Shown one piece after another: positions 1-15,000 of a stretch of 64,000 bases of DNA. This stretch comes from Takifugu bimaculatus (lineage: Eukaryota; Chordata; Actinopteri; Tetraodontiformes; Tetraodontidae): the NCBI GenBank assembly GCA_004026145.2, contig CP034994.1, positions 9,817,025 through 9,881,024 on the forward strand, given 5' to 3'. Position numbers and translations under genes: made by a program. The notes beneath the pieces are model-generated. The model made no database searches, was not told the origin of the DNA, and worked only from the letters and a program-made list of their open reading frames with translations. Position 1 is the first letter of the stretch; each line of letters opens with the position of its first letter.

Positions 1-2911
1 TGTTCTCTATCTAAAGGTTTCCGTTTGTTTTTAATGCAGCAGTGTAAAGATTCGCTCACTGATGATTTATCATTGAAATGCCTGGAGGACATGAAGTACT
101 AAGAATTTATTTAAAGCGTTCTCCTTGTTCCCCTGCATTTATGAGGGGGAAAAAGCTGTATTTAGGAGGCAGTATGTTTGTTTCTTCTAACCATGGGAAT
201 GTTTGAACTTTTACATTAGCTTAAGATTAAGGACATGTCACTGCTCCATTGTTCTGGCAGGACAGTCCAGATTCTGCATCACTGCTCATTTATGTTGGTA
301 TCAGAGTCGTTGTGTCACTGAACTGGAGTTGAAATGCTATAATCCTGCTTTTAAAGATCCAAGAGCGTTTTAATTGGAGCTGGCCGTGCGTGTGTCGCTC
401 CTCCCTGGCCGGTGCCTGTTCACCTCCCGCGACAGAATGTCCAGCCGTGCCGTCCACCTACTGCCCTGCCGCCTGGACCTACACATGGCTCTGATTTGTT
501 GCCTTATTAAAGTTGTGCCTCTTTAACTCCTGCAAATGAAACGCCAAAAGAGGCCAGTGTCCGTCCACTCACCTCCTTGTCTCTGGTCTTTCTCGACCAC
601 AGAGCCGGTTCTGTTTGATCCAGACAGAAGCCAAGCTGTGGGGTAAATGCACGGACAACTTTGATGACAGACAGCAGCGGTCTCTCACTCCCCCCATACA
701 GCCCTCATAATAAAGAGAGAGGGCCCCTGGATCGGTAATAAACGTCACTGAACTTTTAAAAGAAATGAGTGCAAAAGTGTTGAGCATTCCTCCGAAAGAA
801 GGGTTGGGGAGTTTCTGTAAGGCAATGACCATGTTTACATGGCTCTACGGCTCCGCGCAAGGCCAAATGTTATATATACAGTCAAGGCTATCTGAGAAAC
901 CAGAGGACATGGCCTCTGCAAACACAACCAATCTCTTAATCTTCCTCGTTTGAACCTTCCTTTTCCCTTCGTCTCCTCCAGTGCTGCAGGGACAGAGCAG
1001 AGACACGTCTCCTTTTTTCAGAAGTGAGGCAGCCCTTTTAACTTGATTAAGACTTCCCCCCCCCCACCCCCCCCACCCTCTCAAGAGAATTTTTAAAAAA
1101 TGTTTTAAGTCCAAATAACACGAGCACTTTTTCTGGCTATGCCAGATCCCCTTTCCGCTTGGAAATATTTGCTTTGGACGCCAGCCTTGCCCAGCACACA
1201 ACACAGGCAATTATGGGAGCTATTTAAACAAGGGAGATCTCCTGACAGGCGACGCCTCATTTGGAGGGATGAAGGAATCAGGAAATGAAACCTTCAGTGA
1301 TGCGCTGAGGGTATGGAAAGAGAATTCCCCCGAGCCCGCCGACGCTGGTTGCGTTTCTCATGGGCGCATGTGTTGAGAACCGCTGTATTTGTGCAGCCTT
1401 TAGCTTGTCGAGTTGTCGGGGTTTGTGTGAAACCTGTGCGTCGAGACGTGCGCAGGATTCTACAGCTCGCCAACAGTTTATCTGCAAAGGTGCAGCTATA
1501 GTGTGTCGGCAGCTTTCATCAGCTCAGAGGTCTGCTCTCCGCTGCTGCCGCTTTTATGATAGAGAGATCAGAGCTCGGGGGTCAACGCAGCATCTCCCCG
1601 CTGGGTTTTTTTTTTTTTCTTTGAGTGAAAAGTTTTCCGAGCAGGATTTGTTCCTGGGAATGCGCTGCCTTACCTGTCGGCTGAGTGATGCTTGTCCTGT
1701 TGACCTCAACTGACACGGCGCATTGTTTTAAAGGAAAGAGACAGATGCAGAGATGGGGTGTGAGAGCAGGACAGCAGACTTGGCACAGTGACAAAGTGCT
1801 GTGTGCCGCTCACTCACACTTTATCTGAACCCCGGAGGGTTCCGTCTGTCAGCACAGCACAGTCCTCTGTCCCTTAATGACTTCGCTAAATCTACATGTT
1901 TCTGCATTTTAGTGGGAAAAGAAGAGCGAGTGAAGTTTAATTTCAAACTCTGCTGGGCTGAGAATTCCCCAGAAAGGAAACTTAATCTTGAGGCCTTCTC
2001 AGACTGGACAAATAGACAGTAAATTAGTTTCGCATGATGGTTTATTAAAAAAAAGGCTTGTGTATACAGCAGATTATTGGTGCATTGAGCAGAGGGATGG
2101 ATAAGTTTCAGCGTGGTCGGTAGTGAGGGACAAAGCCCAGGTCTCCGGGGGAAGAGGGAATATGAAGTGTCACCTTCAGATCCACAGTGAAGTCACGCAC
2201 AGGGAAGGCCACTATGGAAGTGAAAACTAGCAAAAGTCACCTCTCTTGATGGGAGAGACTATATGAATATCGAGAGTTTCATAGAATTTAAATACTAATT
2301 TGCATGCCTTCTTTATGAAGCCCTGGTCTATATCAGTGGAAATGAAGGCAGCAACTGTTTTGGGGGCAGCTTCCTGTCTCTTGCCTGGTGGCAGGACAAG
2401 TCCTCAGGCAACACCTTTGTAAATTCTCTGCCTTTGCATGGATCTGAAGTGGATTCACATGGTGGCTGGTTACCCTTCTGCCCCCTCCTCTACTCTTTCC
2501 ATCTGTGCCACCACCCCCACCCACAGCAGCACCTCTTTCTTCACTCTCGCTGCATTCCTCCCGTCATAATGGGTGACAGACACTCGTCATCAGCAGGTAC
2601 TCTGGACCAGATGGATCAGGTTTCCCACTTGTCAGGAGATTGTGCTGCCTGTGCATTTTTATGGCTTAGAGCTGCACGGATGGAGGATTCTAGTGCAAAC
2701 CAACGTGCTGCCATGTTGGGCAGCCTTTGAGACTTGTGCTGATTGATTGTTCGAAAAGAAAAGCTCTCGATGCGTGATGTCAGATAATGATTGTTTATAA
2801 AGCTCTTCTGGATAGCTGGACTCTCCCTTCAGCCTCATTAGTATTGATCGGACTGCAGAACGTTTGTCATTTCATCACATTCTGTTATTTTCTGTCTCTT
2901 TTCTCTGACAG
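1..2911 (+). other. scube3: scube3 intron upstream of EGF3 (partial)
   Basis: No exon could be supported here on either strand. It must be the 3' part of the intron between EGF2 and EGF3, because the first exon in the window begins mid-codon after a cag acceptor. It holds a C-rich tract at about 1057-1078 and a T-run near 1605, otherwise unremarkable sequence. Confidence 0.7.
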
Positions 2912-3046
2912 ATGTGGACGAGTGCTCGGAAGGCAACGGTGGATGTCAGCAGATTTGTGTCAACATGATGGGCAGCTACGAGTGCCGCTGTCGAGAGGGA
3001 TTCCTCCTGAGCGACAACCAGCACACCTGCATCCAAAGACCCAAAG
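2912..3046 (+). CDS. scube3: scube3 exon: calcium-binding EGF3
   Basis: First exon in the window, 45 codons, phase 1 on both sides. It starts DVDEC, the calcium-binding EGF signature (the first G of the Asp codon comes from the previous exon), has six cysteines, and carries the CVNMMGSYEC core typical of SCUBE EGF3. Confidence 0.92.
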
Positions 3047-6000
3047 GTGGGGCACAGAAGTTGTACCGCATGTGTTGTCCCCTCACATACAGAGGTTTGA
3101 GCACAGTACTAGGCAATTGAAGCACCGTTCGACCTTGGATATGTGTGACCACGGCAACCCGGAAGGTAAAAACGGTGTCGCGATGCCTTTGGCACAGTAA
3201 ATCTCATGCATGCCAAAGGCAGCGCTGTTGTTTTGCCCTGGTTTTGTCAGTCGCACATAGAGCACCTTGGGTGCACAACCCTGCAGTGAAGATGACCCTG
3301 CTGTCAGGTGCATTTATTGCATCGGAGCTGGCGCAGTGGTGGCAGCCCACTCTGTCTTCTCTGTCTGACCTGCACACCTGAACACAGCCGGTGACTCTCA
3401 AACGCGATTTTGGTCAGTTATGTATGAAAATTCACATTCAGGGTGAGGTCACAACCCTTAAAACCAAAACAAATGAATTCTTCTCAGCATGGAGGGCAGT
3501 GCTGTCTCTATCATGGCGACAGAAGCCTGGACTCACTGCTGGCCCTGCGTTTACAGTCCCTGAAATGTTCTTGCTAACTGTACCATCTAACACAATGATT
3601 CTTCTGTCTTCTTGTCAGTTATTGTAACAGTTTGCCATAATAACCCCTCAATGAGTGGGCATGTTTTTATGCAAAAACATTCATGAGGTGCTTTACATGC
3701 AATGTTTTGCATGAGTGGATGCAGGTTTGTGGAGATGTGGGCTACGCGTGAGCTTCACATGCACATATTTTAAAGGTGATTCCTATATAAGGGAATTCTG
3801 CACTTTATGTGGTGCATTCACCTCATCTTCGCAGCTTCTATTTCCTACATGCAGTCTTTTTGCAAACGAGACTATGGTTCTTGAGAATTTCTTTTGATGC
3901 ACTGTGCTGGTTTCTACTAAGAATGGGATCAGTCCTAACAGGCCTAAATGAAAGCCAGGAAAAAGGTAAGTAGGTGTCTGCAGTCTGGAGGGGGGAGGTG
4001 GAGAGGAGTAACCTCTTTGTTTTTCCTCCCACTCTTTCAAATTGAACCAATATAGCGCTTGGCAGCATTTTAAGATATTGGTGGTATGAGAGTGGCCTGC
4101 AGGGGACTGTGAGTAGAGAAAACAATTAAGGATGTACCCTCTGGCAGGCACACCTCGTGTTTATTGAGCATTCCTGTGGGATGGCAGACGTGACAGGAGA
4201 AGGTTCAGAGCCAAGTTGCCCTGATGCTAATTCATCAGATGCTGTTCTCTTTTCTTTTTTACATTCTTGCATTTGGAACATCGCTACCACATTTAAAGGC
4301 AAAGTTAAGCTGGTGTGAATGACGTTTGGGATCCCTTCTGAAGATATTATCATTTTCATACCATTTTCTCGTGAAACGCCTACCCACACCACCTTAAAAA
4401 AGATCTAAAAGATCTTTGGATTTGGATTTTAACTATAGAGATTTTGTCATTATTATTTTGTTCTCTGTCTCACAAAGCCATGGAAGGAAATTGAATAGCT
4501 ATTCTCACTATGACTGAGCACAGTTGTGTGTATTTACACTTGATCATTTTGTCCTCTAAAGCACCTAGGGACCATCTTGATTGTAACAGATGCTCCACAC
4601 CACAGTTAAATTGAACTGAATTGGATACAGTCCAGTATCTGAGCGTCTCATCATCTCTGTCTTCCTGATCCCTCATCTCTCCTTTGTCAGATAACTGCTC
4701 GTTCTGGGAGTCATTAAACTGTTGTGATGGTAAATAGAGGATCTTGGATGTCTGGTTTATGAGATCAGGCGGGCCTGGTGAACTGTCAGTGTTTACGTTT
4801 CATAAACGCAGTGTTATTTGAGCCGACTGCAACGCTGGATCTTGTGTTTCACCATCAGTGAATATGCTGTCAACAGCTGACTGTGATCACCTGCACTCCC
4901 CTCCCTTTTCTGCATAAACGTCTTCAACTTTTCTCTTAATTGTTTCCAAATGAGCGATTTGAATTGAATCGAATCGTATCGCATTGTTATTTTTTGAGAG
5001 GCAGTCGGGAAAAACTGCTCATCTGTTTATTGTTATTGCTCGTATTACAACCGCGTATTACTGAAGTGAAATGGAATTCACATGGAAGTGCCTGGTTGAA
5101 TAATCGGCAAAACCCTACAGCAGTGTTGTGAATATCACTGTTCTTGCTAAGTGAAAAACAATTACACACAGGTGGCTCATGGAAAAGACAATTTTTCAGA
5201 AAATTACATCTGATATAATCACCCAGCTAAGTCACTTTAAATGCAACCCTCCATCCATTCTTCCAAGGCTCCCCTTACAGAGCGATGCCCACGGTGCATT
5301 TAGCTCCTGAGCTTTATTGTTCTCATTAAAAAGACATCAGCTCTCCATTTCTTTCGTTAATGGGTCAGGTGTTCCCTCGATAACTTCTGCAAGTCCTTTC
5401 TGGGGACGTTGGAGGGCTGGTCACTGCAGTGTATGTCACAAACGGGCTGTTTCCCCTGCTGGTAGGAAGCCCTTGTTAGCAGTGAGCCTGTGCCAATTAG
5501 CAGCAGGGGTGTGCCAGACTCTGGGCTAATGACAAGGCTGCTGCTGGCCTGTCTCTTATGAAACCTGCCCCTTTCCCCTCCTGAACAGGAATAACTCCGG
5601 CCGAAGAAAGGCTCCATCGTCTAGCAAGGAAAAACGTAACGGCTCATTTTTTATCTCCCTAAATATTTCCCCCAGTCAAGGAGCAAACGCTTTGAAAGGC
5701 CAGCCAGAGTAGTTAGTGGCTGACAGGAATGTCATTAAGGTCAAAAAGGGTTCCACTTCTTTGCATGTGATTTATTGTCTCTTATATGGGAGCACAACGG
5801 GAGCAGGCACGAGACGACTCAGTCTTTCCCCACAGCCATAATTTTAGCCCTAAAACATTTTTGATTGTCTGAGAAGTCATATCGCGTGCCCTGAATTGTT
5901 TGGTCACATACTATTGGAGATTAAATCAAGCCCACAGTGGCGTCTTAGATTTAAATCCTGATATTCATTTATACAAAATACGAAGCTCACTGTAGATATA

Positions 6001-9000
6001 ATCTTTGTGACATTTGACTCATTGCTTTACACAGATGGCATTGATTTCCATAATCTTAGCTTAGCATTAATGAGATGTAGCGTAGCAGTGGCCTCTCCTC
6101 AAAAGAGCTAAACGGTCTAATCCCAATATCCTAGTTCCAGGTGATGGAGAATCAGTCCTCAGAGCAGTTCTGATGATACGAGGGGGGTTTGGAGTGCACT
6201 CAAACACATTTATCTTTTTAAATACATTATAAAAAGTAATAAAACCCTTTGAAAAATGCCTTGTTGGATTTTATCACCTGACTGTTGATACAAGCATTGC
6301 TGATTTTCTTTACAGTAGGTCCTGTCTTTCCAGGAAATGTTTACTCTGCCAGTGAGAACCTCTTCCTGTGTTTACAGCTTTCATTAGCTTCCCAAAGGGG
6401 TTATTACCTCTTGTGCAGCTAATCTTTTCTCTTCCTTCCTCTCTCTTAAATTCAAATAAGAGCACAACTGTACACGATGGACATAATTTCTTTCTCTCAC
6501 TCTCACTCACACACACACACACACACACACACACGACCTGGCAGGCAGCGCTTTCATTTTAATCCTAGTGAAGGCGTATTCAGACATGTCATGTTGTGAC
6601 ATTAAAATGCATACTGTTGCACACTATTTTGTCTTCACAATAGGTTTTCTGTGCTGGCCAGACCTGCAGCAATGTGAGGAATGTTCTAATAATATAATTG
6701 GATCTATCATAAATGGATCGTCGGTTTGTTTGGTTTTTCCAGCCAGAATATTCCCTCTAAATGTAATGAGACACACTGTCATTGGAGCTTTTAAATAATG
6801 AACTGTTTCACTTTTTTAATGCTAAATTGAGAAAGCATAATTTCTTGCAGTTAATAACTATTTAAACAGACCGCTGCGCATTTTAAGTTCATGAAGTAAT
6901 GCCGTGCTTCAGGGCCAGTTTCCACCATTCCAGGCAGGCAGTGTTTAATACTGAAAAGGCAAATATATGACTATTTGTGTTTGTGAAAACATTTTATGGG
7001 TTTGTGTCTTGTGCTGTGTGGCTGTTGCTCTATGCAGAGGCTGACAGAGTTCTTAGCCGGCCTGCCTGCCTGTCTGTCTGTGTGCTGGCCACAGAACTGT
7101 TTTTACAAGTGCAGAAATCACTGCTCCATTGCGCTGCAGCCCAACCGTTTAACCAGGCTCTTTTCCTATTCTGTGGAAGTCGAGCAAAGGGAAGAAGCCT
7201 TGCGTTGTCCGTTAAATCTCTCCTATTAGTCCAGCAATTGAAGAAAAAAAAAGTAGAGGTCACTTTTCTGGCCCTCCTGATTTCAGGTGTTTGTCTTTTC
7301 TCCTTTAGAAGTCACTTTCATTAGAAGAGCACAAATATTTCCTTAAAATTCCCTTCTTTGTGAGTTTTCCCACTCCTCCACTCTGTGACCGAACATCCGG
7401 TGGCTTCAGATAATTAAAATTACAGGAAACCTCCTCCATACTTCACGTGAAGATGCCATCTCTTCTTGGCTCATCCAGTATGTTGCTGACAAGGTGCCAG
7501 TAGTGTTTTTCCACTAATTTCCCCCTCATGTCTTTAACAGGAGTGCCAGACTGAAGGAATGCCTACTTTAGCTGCCTCTCCCTGTGATTTTGGAAAGAAT
7601 GCAGCTCTGTAATAAAACCCCAAGACCATGTCACACCTTTTGTGTCTCTATATTAAACAATAGTCTGCTGTGCTCATCTGTTGTGTTCTGCTGAAAGAGC
7701 TCTGCTCTCCTTTGGGTGCATAGTGAGGTGACCTTGGTAAAAGCAAGAACGGAGGGAAGGGGGGCGTGTTCCCAGGGGCCTGCTGCCTGGCTGTGTGTGA
7801 CACAGATGGGCGCATAGAAAACTGCAGGTGAAACATACATTAATTATTCATATTGGCCTCTGTCAGGCCATATATATACACCCAGTGTGTTAATGCACGT
7901 GTGCATATATTTTCTACAATATGCACATTCTTGCCACTCTAACAACTTCCATTTGAAATCTGAGATCTTCCCCCTTTGATGTGAGTGTGTTTTTTTACAG
8001 GGGGCGACACGCATGGTGATCAAACATCATTGCTGAGGATTTTAATCCACTTAAGTGTTTTTTTTTTCCCCCCGCAACGAGGCTAATTTTAAACTCGAGT
8101 CTGATGGTGGCAGAGCAGGAATGATCTGGCAGCAGGAAGGGGGCAGAACAAATGAGTGGTGACAAGGCAGGGATAAATTAGCATCCTCATCCTTTAGATA
8201 AAAGAAAGTTGTAGAATTTAACCCACACCATTAAGATTGCATGGATATTCCCTTCCGGTTAGAGGACAAGAACTCACACCTTTAATTAATAATGTTGTGA
8301 GATGAACAAAGTGTTAATTTAAATAACTTCGGAACGCTATGATTCCTTTGACAGATTAAATCAGACCAAGCAGTAGCTGTTTCTTTACTCTCTTTGGCAT
8401 CCGTGATGACAGTTGGCGTGGACGCGTAACTCCTTGACCCGGCGTGCTGCCCGACTCCTCTGTCTGACCATCTGCACTGCAGCTCTGCCCAGCCCAACCC
8501 GATCCAGCCCAGCTCCTTTTCCCATTCTTCCTTTTCATGCCCTGACATTTTTATCCTCCTATTAAAACTTTTAAGGGCCCATTATCTAAGAGGAAGGAAT
8601 GTTGGTTTAATAGTGTGGTGGCTCCAACGCTTAGACCCCTTCTTTTCAGTTTGTAACCAACCAACACTAGCTGGCTGCTTAATGTCCTCCAGCCAGTGTC
8701 AAGCAAAGAGGGGACTGTCTCGCTGCAGGCAGCTCAGCACGGACTATGAGCCCTCTTTTCACTGCCCCAAGCACTCACAGCAGACTATAAACCATTGGCA
8801 TGCCTTCCAATACTTCAGCCCCATTGTTTCAGTCTCTTCACGACATGGCTCTCAGGTTTAAGGGGCTAGTGAAGGACTTGTGGCCTCCTTGGTTCTTTTG
8901 TTAGAGGATCACAGGAGTCTTCATCTTAGCTGCAGCACCCGTATTAACTTTTCTACTCCTGCCCAGTCCTCGTGTCTTGTTAAGTCCTAAAGTTTGCTGT

Positions 9001-12000
9001 TTGATGTTCATGCCTTTGCAAGAAAATTTTAGGTGAAAATGAGAGTTGACCCAACTTTTACTAGGTTCAGCCATCTTTTACTCAGTTTCTATCATTATTA
9101 TTGACAGTTTCAGGCATGGTAGCAGTCGTGTTGTGGTATTTATCTCATTTATTCTTCATTAACGAACTTTTAGGCTCTTTAGTTAATCTTTCTTTTGTCG
9201 TTTTTTGCCTCTACCTGCTGCCTGCTAGCTGTGAAATGGGATCTACACTTGTGTCGCATTAGGAATGCAGCTGATCTCACATTCTAGGTTAAAGTTCAAT
9301 GACGGACACCTAAATTGATTCTTCTTCTAGACATAATTTGATTTGACCAATTTATCCCCAGGCAGGGCTTGTTTTCCTGGGGTAAACAGTAGATAATTAG
9401 CATGCTTGTGAAGCTTGTCACAAGTATATTGAGCACTATTGAGAAGTCCAAGTGACTTGTAATTACCAGCCACATTAATGGTGAGATGTTGTTCCCCCTC
9501 CAGCTAATCAATGGTCACCTTACAAAGACATTTGGGGCATATTCTTGTTACTTTAAACACTTGATATTTCATTGTTTTATTAATCTGTACTGATTGAATT
9601 GTTGTAAGGGATCTGTCTGCTTCTGTTAACTGCCACTGGCAGAAAAAGGAGGACAAACGCATAACAGACATGCAAATACATCTGTGGCGGAGAGGAGAGG
9701 AGAGGAGAACTAAAGAGGAACCTATTTAAGGAGCATGTTTTGGACAACAACACCCACACAGGGAGAACACGTAGACTCCTCATCAAAAGTTGTTGCTAAC
9801 CGCTGCACCGCTGCCCTGAATGATAATGACTGAAGACAATTTTATCGTCTCAGACGTTTTTGGTTTTCTTATTGTTAAACTGTCTTTTGCCATAAATAGG
9901 TCAAGCTTACTTTTCGACTGTGAGCCAGCAAAGGGTGGAACAGATTTGGCAAAAAGTCACCTTCTTCCTTCGTCATTTGCGCCTGGAGTTCAGCACAACC
10001 GATATTATTTAATTTCAAGGCTTCATGGAACAGCGTCACTCCTGTGTTGGGTGCAGAGGTCATGACCCATGCTGGGGGCGGGTGGTGGGGGGGGGGGGTC
10101 TGGCTCCTCTGCAGGGTCTCGCTTGTTTTGTGCTTAATAGCAGTGTTCCCTCTTTTACGGGTGCAGCGGTTTTAATGATGCCGGCCTGTGTTGAGCTGTG
10201 TGAAAACCCTCCGTGCGCTGGTCACTACCTGGAAGGTTTTTGTCCCCTCACCAGTTCCCACTCCGTAGACTCTTGCTTCCCATCTAGTTTTCTGCCTATA
10301 AAATGTCGTGTGGTAGTTCCCTCACATCTCGCCGTGTTTTATGGGTCAGCGCATCGCTCTAGTAAATCACAGCATCCACGAGCAAGCGTTTCTTTTTAAA
10401 AAATGTAATTTCTCTCTTTCACTTTCCCATCCATCTTTTTATGAGAGAATGTTTATTTTTCCATTTCCCATCTTTTAGTAATGATAAAACCCGAAAGGCC
10501 TTTGGCAGCCAGTTAGAGGGGGCTGCACATGTTGGATGATGGCTGGGCTGGAGAAAAGCACCATTGTGTCAACACTTTGGCTTTTATTGGTCCTTAGAGA
10601 GACGAAGGCCCAAGTTCTGGCCCCAGCTCAAACTTGTTCTTGATTGATGGGTCTGGGCATTTGGGTAGAGGGGCTGCGTTGAGTTCAGGGAGCTTTTTTT
10701 GTTGAAGTAAGTAATCGTTAATCTACTGGGGCAATTCTGTTGCACTTCCATTAACTTAATTTACGTGTTTCTTGCATCATATCCGATTGGCACAAAGTCT
10801 GTAACAGCAGCTGTTCCGTTCAGCACATTTATGCTTTCGCCTCATCATCTTCATTCGGACGTCAGAGCCGACGTGTCGGCCCAGAGTTGTTTGTTCAGTT
10901 CTGAGGATTTGGGAGGGCTGCGGCTGCAGTCAGTGTCTGATAGCTCGCTCTGTCTGCAAAAACGACAAGACCTCAGGAAAGTCTGAGAGGATTGCATGAC
11001 CTCGTGACACTTGCTGACAGACTTAAAGTGATGGAAAGTATTTAACCAGGAGGTCAGAATTGCCTGTCGCACTTGCATCGTCAGCTACTTGAAGAAAGAC
11101 TCAAAATAGATTTCCAGCTTGAGTGGAAACGCATCGAGGGCACATTAAGTTCTTGGGAAAATGTGTGAAATATGATAGAACACAGCTGATGTACATTAAT
11201 ATACAGTATATGTTGTATAAAAAAAGAGAAAACATCACTTTCCCATCATGCCCGAGAGTTACGGGAACACACAGTATAGTTGGTAAATGTGGATATGATG
11301 AGAAGGCGCAAGGTTCTACGACCATCTGCAGGTTTTGACACTTGTATGTGCAAATGTTTTATTTTTTTAATCTTTCTTAATTAAAAAAAAAAAAAGTTGG
11401 ACCTCCAAACACCCTTCAGTTTGACGGCAGATTTAATGAGACGTTAATGGAGATGTCTTCTTGCCTCCACCATAAGTGACGGATAAGGAAGGAGATCTGT
11501 TGGATTTTTAATGAGGCAGAGAGCTGGGGTTTGTGACTGCGTCTGCACTGGTGGCAAGGTCTTATAATGAATAAGTCAAATATTGGTTTCCCTTCTCAAA
11601 CCCAGCCGTATTATCGCAGTCAAGAGAAAAGCAAATGGAGCACCGTGTTCTTTTGTGAAATAATTCATGGTGTGAGGGTCTGGAGCTTGGGAAAAGCATG
11701 CTAGCTGACTGTTGTACCTCTTCATTAAGCTTTTATACCTCACACAGGAATCCTGCATCATTGTGTGCCGTGTTTACTAAAGCTTTCAATTGTGAAACTA
11801 AAAAGCACTAAAGTGGAAAATTGAAATTGACTTTATGTAGGTTTTTTTTTTTTTTACATATGTAAATTTGCTCTGCAGAAAAATGAAAAGAACAAAGACT
11901 CGTGGCTGCGAGTTAGAGAAGACTGTCAAAATAAAAGCCTTCATGATCACACAATGAACACTTTTTTAAACAGAATCCTCTCTTTTTTTATGGTTGGACA

Positions 12001-15000
12001 AATTCTTGAACTGTGGTGACTCACGGAAAGGCGCTGGCGAAGGCACGTCCTTTTATTCCGTGCAGTGCCTTTTGATCTCTACAGGGTTTTTTTTTTTTTT
12101 CAACAGGTCCCACCCTTTTTCCTTTACAGGGGATTACCTCAATTAAAATTACAGGTCTAGGGGATCAGCTCCTGCTGAGGGTTTTATCCCTTCCTTCTTC
12201 TGTGGCCCAAACACACAAGCATGTTCCAACAAGTGTTTGAATCATTGTTGAAGGGTACCGAGTCTGTCAGTCACCAGGAGTCGACGGGAACACGTGAACG
12301 AAGGTCACAATTCATTTCAGGCGGCGCCATCTTTTTACACGTCGACGACGCTTCTCTTAAAATCAACCTTTCCATCATAAATAAGAGCTGAACCGTTTCT
12401 GTTTCTTCTACAGTGCAAATGGAAGGCGCAAAGGAGGGACCCACCTGCATGGACAAGAACCACGGCTGTGCACACATCTGCAGGGAGACGCAGAAGGGTG
12501 GCATCGCCTGCGAGTGCCGACCTGGATTTCAGCTCACCCGTAACAATAAGGACTGCAAGCGTAAGTCGGGTCGACCTCGCGCACTTTGCCCCCGTCTGAC
12601 ACGCGCAGAAACACACCAGCACAGGAATCTGTAGACTCTTCGCGAAAAAGGTGATCGCGGTGGGAAACCTGCAATGATGGATAATTGCACCCATTCCGCA
12701 AATGCCTTCCTAAAGGTTTTAGGTTACTGACATTTATGTTGCATTACCCTGCACCCAATAATCCTCTGAGTCATCCACTTAAAGACAAAAGCGTGTTTAT
12801 CGAACGAGTGATCATTTACACAGGCAGGGCAAGTGTGGAGGTTACGCCAAGGGGACGGCCCTGATGGACAGCGCACACTTCCTGTTGCTGTGCAACAGAG
12901 ATCATCCTGTCAGGGCTGGGGCCAGGCCTGATGGGGGGGGATTTGTCTTTGTTTGGATAAGGATTGGAGAAGTGTTATTCTATAGTTTTCCTGTGACAGC
13001 CCAGGAAAAGGGCGAAAGGCGCAGGGATGGTAGGGTGCAGACAGGATGGCGGACGTAGCCTCGGTTCAGTCCTGATCTTTTTCACTCTGTCATCGGGTAT
13101 TAAAAGTGTCGGGGTTAATGCCCCTTTTACCCGGTGGCGCGTACAGGCAATTGCACTTTAAGACACATGTGCGAAGAAAAGTTACAGTATTTGAACCAGA
13201 AATCATCCAGCCATCAAGTGGGTGAGCATAAACGAGCTCTCTTGTTCCTTTTACGTACATTACGATCTTTATGATTTGGTCTCCTGTAGCAGAGGTAGAC
13301 TAATACTCTGATCCTCAGTGATTTGCCTTTGTGGAACCTCTGTGGCTGATGGAGACTAATGAATATGACCTCTGTTTCTCAGTCCTTTGGTGACAAGGAC
13401 AAGCACGCGTAATCTATGCCAACCAGGCCGCGATAATCTGGCTCATTAAGGGAGATTTGCTAGATGATGGTCTTTATTTCTGGGACTGATTGTGGTTTTA
13501 TCGACTATAAGAAGATGTAGAACCTGATGGCAGACTGATCAAGAAATGCATTTAAGTGTATTTTCCCCACTGAGCTTTCGGTTATTCAGAACATTCTTCC
13601 CACATATCACACAATTTGCCTGATGTTTGTTTCGTTTTTTTTGTTCTCGTTTGGTCTTATTTGATTTTATCAGTCCAAGGTTACAACTTTTCCTCTTTCC
13701 CATTTTTGAAATCTCTTTGTGTGTTTGTTGTAACAAGTTTAGGGACCCACAGTTGAATCAGCAGTTCTTTTGAAACAAAGCTCCACTTGCAGAAAGTAAT
13801 CCTAATGATGTCTGAATTGACTCCACAGCCCACATGATTCATCCATTAGCAGCGTCTCCTGCCGGGAGGACGCTGCTGCACATCACACCCCGTCTCTCTG
13901 TCCCTCTACAAGCCTCTATTACCCTGTAGCCAACGTTAATGTGAGCTATGTGCTTCCCGATAGTGACGTGCAACTACGGCAACGGGGGCTGCCAGCATAT
14001 CTGCGAGGAGACCGATCACGGCCCCAAGTGTTCGTGCCACATGAAGTTTGTCCTGCACAGCGATGGAAAGACTTGTGTAGGTGAGTCATCTCATGCCGAT
14101 ACAGCTACCCTGGGCACCGAATAATAACTCTAGAATGAGAAAATGTCAACTCTGGAATGAACTCGGCATCCAATATCTAGTTTCCAGTAAATTTAATTAC
14201 TTTTTGAAATGAGCTGTGCTGTGATTAAATTCACATTTAAAAACAGGCCTTGTTACAGTAGCCGTAAGTCTGAGCCCTCTCCGTTCAACTGTGACATGCA
14301 AGGACAAAAGATTACCTTCCTCTGTGTTTTCCCTTCTTTTCCTGCTGCTTCCAATAACCCCTCACTCCTGGCATCAGCTTTTCGCTGTTTTTCCATCTCC
14401 TTCAGCATCTTTTCCTCCTTTTCATTAGATGACGCTCTCCCTATTCCATTAAGTCAGCAGTGCACCTTCAATTAGCCCGTGGGTGAATGCCTCCGCTGCC
14501 TGCACGTGGGGATATACTCATGTACCTGACCTAACTTTCTGGCATTCATCCACCTTTTCCTCAGTGGACTTAAGATTAGTCAAAATCATTCAGAGGATCG
14601 AGCTTAACGAACCACAACTGAAGGTCGGTTTTCATCGGATGGTGGGGTGGGGGGGGTTCCTGCTGGTGCAACAGGGGCAAACCAACAGTATCAATAAACA
14701 TGCCTGGCTTGTGTTTAACAGTGCGGAAACACTCTGTTTCTAACTCAACAGGCAAATTATATTTATTTAATGGAGCTCGTATGCTTGTTATTAAACAGTT
14801 TAAGGAAGAATATGTGGATCCTTTCTGGAATTTGGGATTTTGCAAGCACAAAGCATATGAATTCTGTCTAGCTAATAAGAGGGCCTGCATCGTCCAGATG
14901 TATCCCAGAGCTAAACAAATCAAGTTTATTGATTTAATATTGTTTACTCTGTATTTTAATCTGTTTTTGCTTCGTTAAATTACAGTGAGATTGGACACAA

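Larger units (their letters stand above)
3047..12413 (+). other. scube3: scube3 intron between EGF3 and EGF4, 9.4 kb
   Basis: Largest intron in the window. I see no exon. It contains a CA microsatellite (6508-6534), a G12 run (about 10087-10098), a T-rich/A-rich pair near 11360-11395 and a probable SINE relic near 9750-9815. Open frames here (up to about 124 codons) show no recognisable domain. Confidence 0.7.
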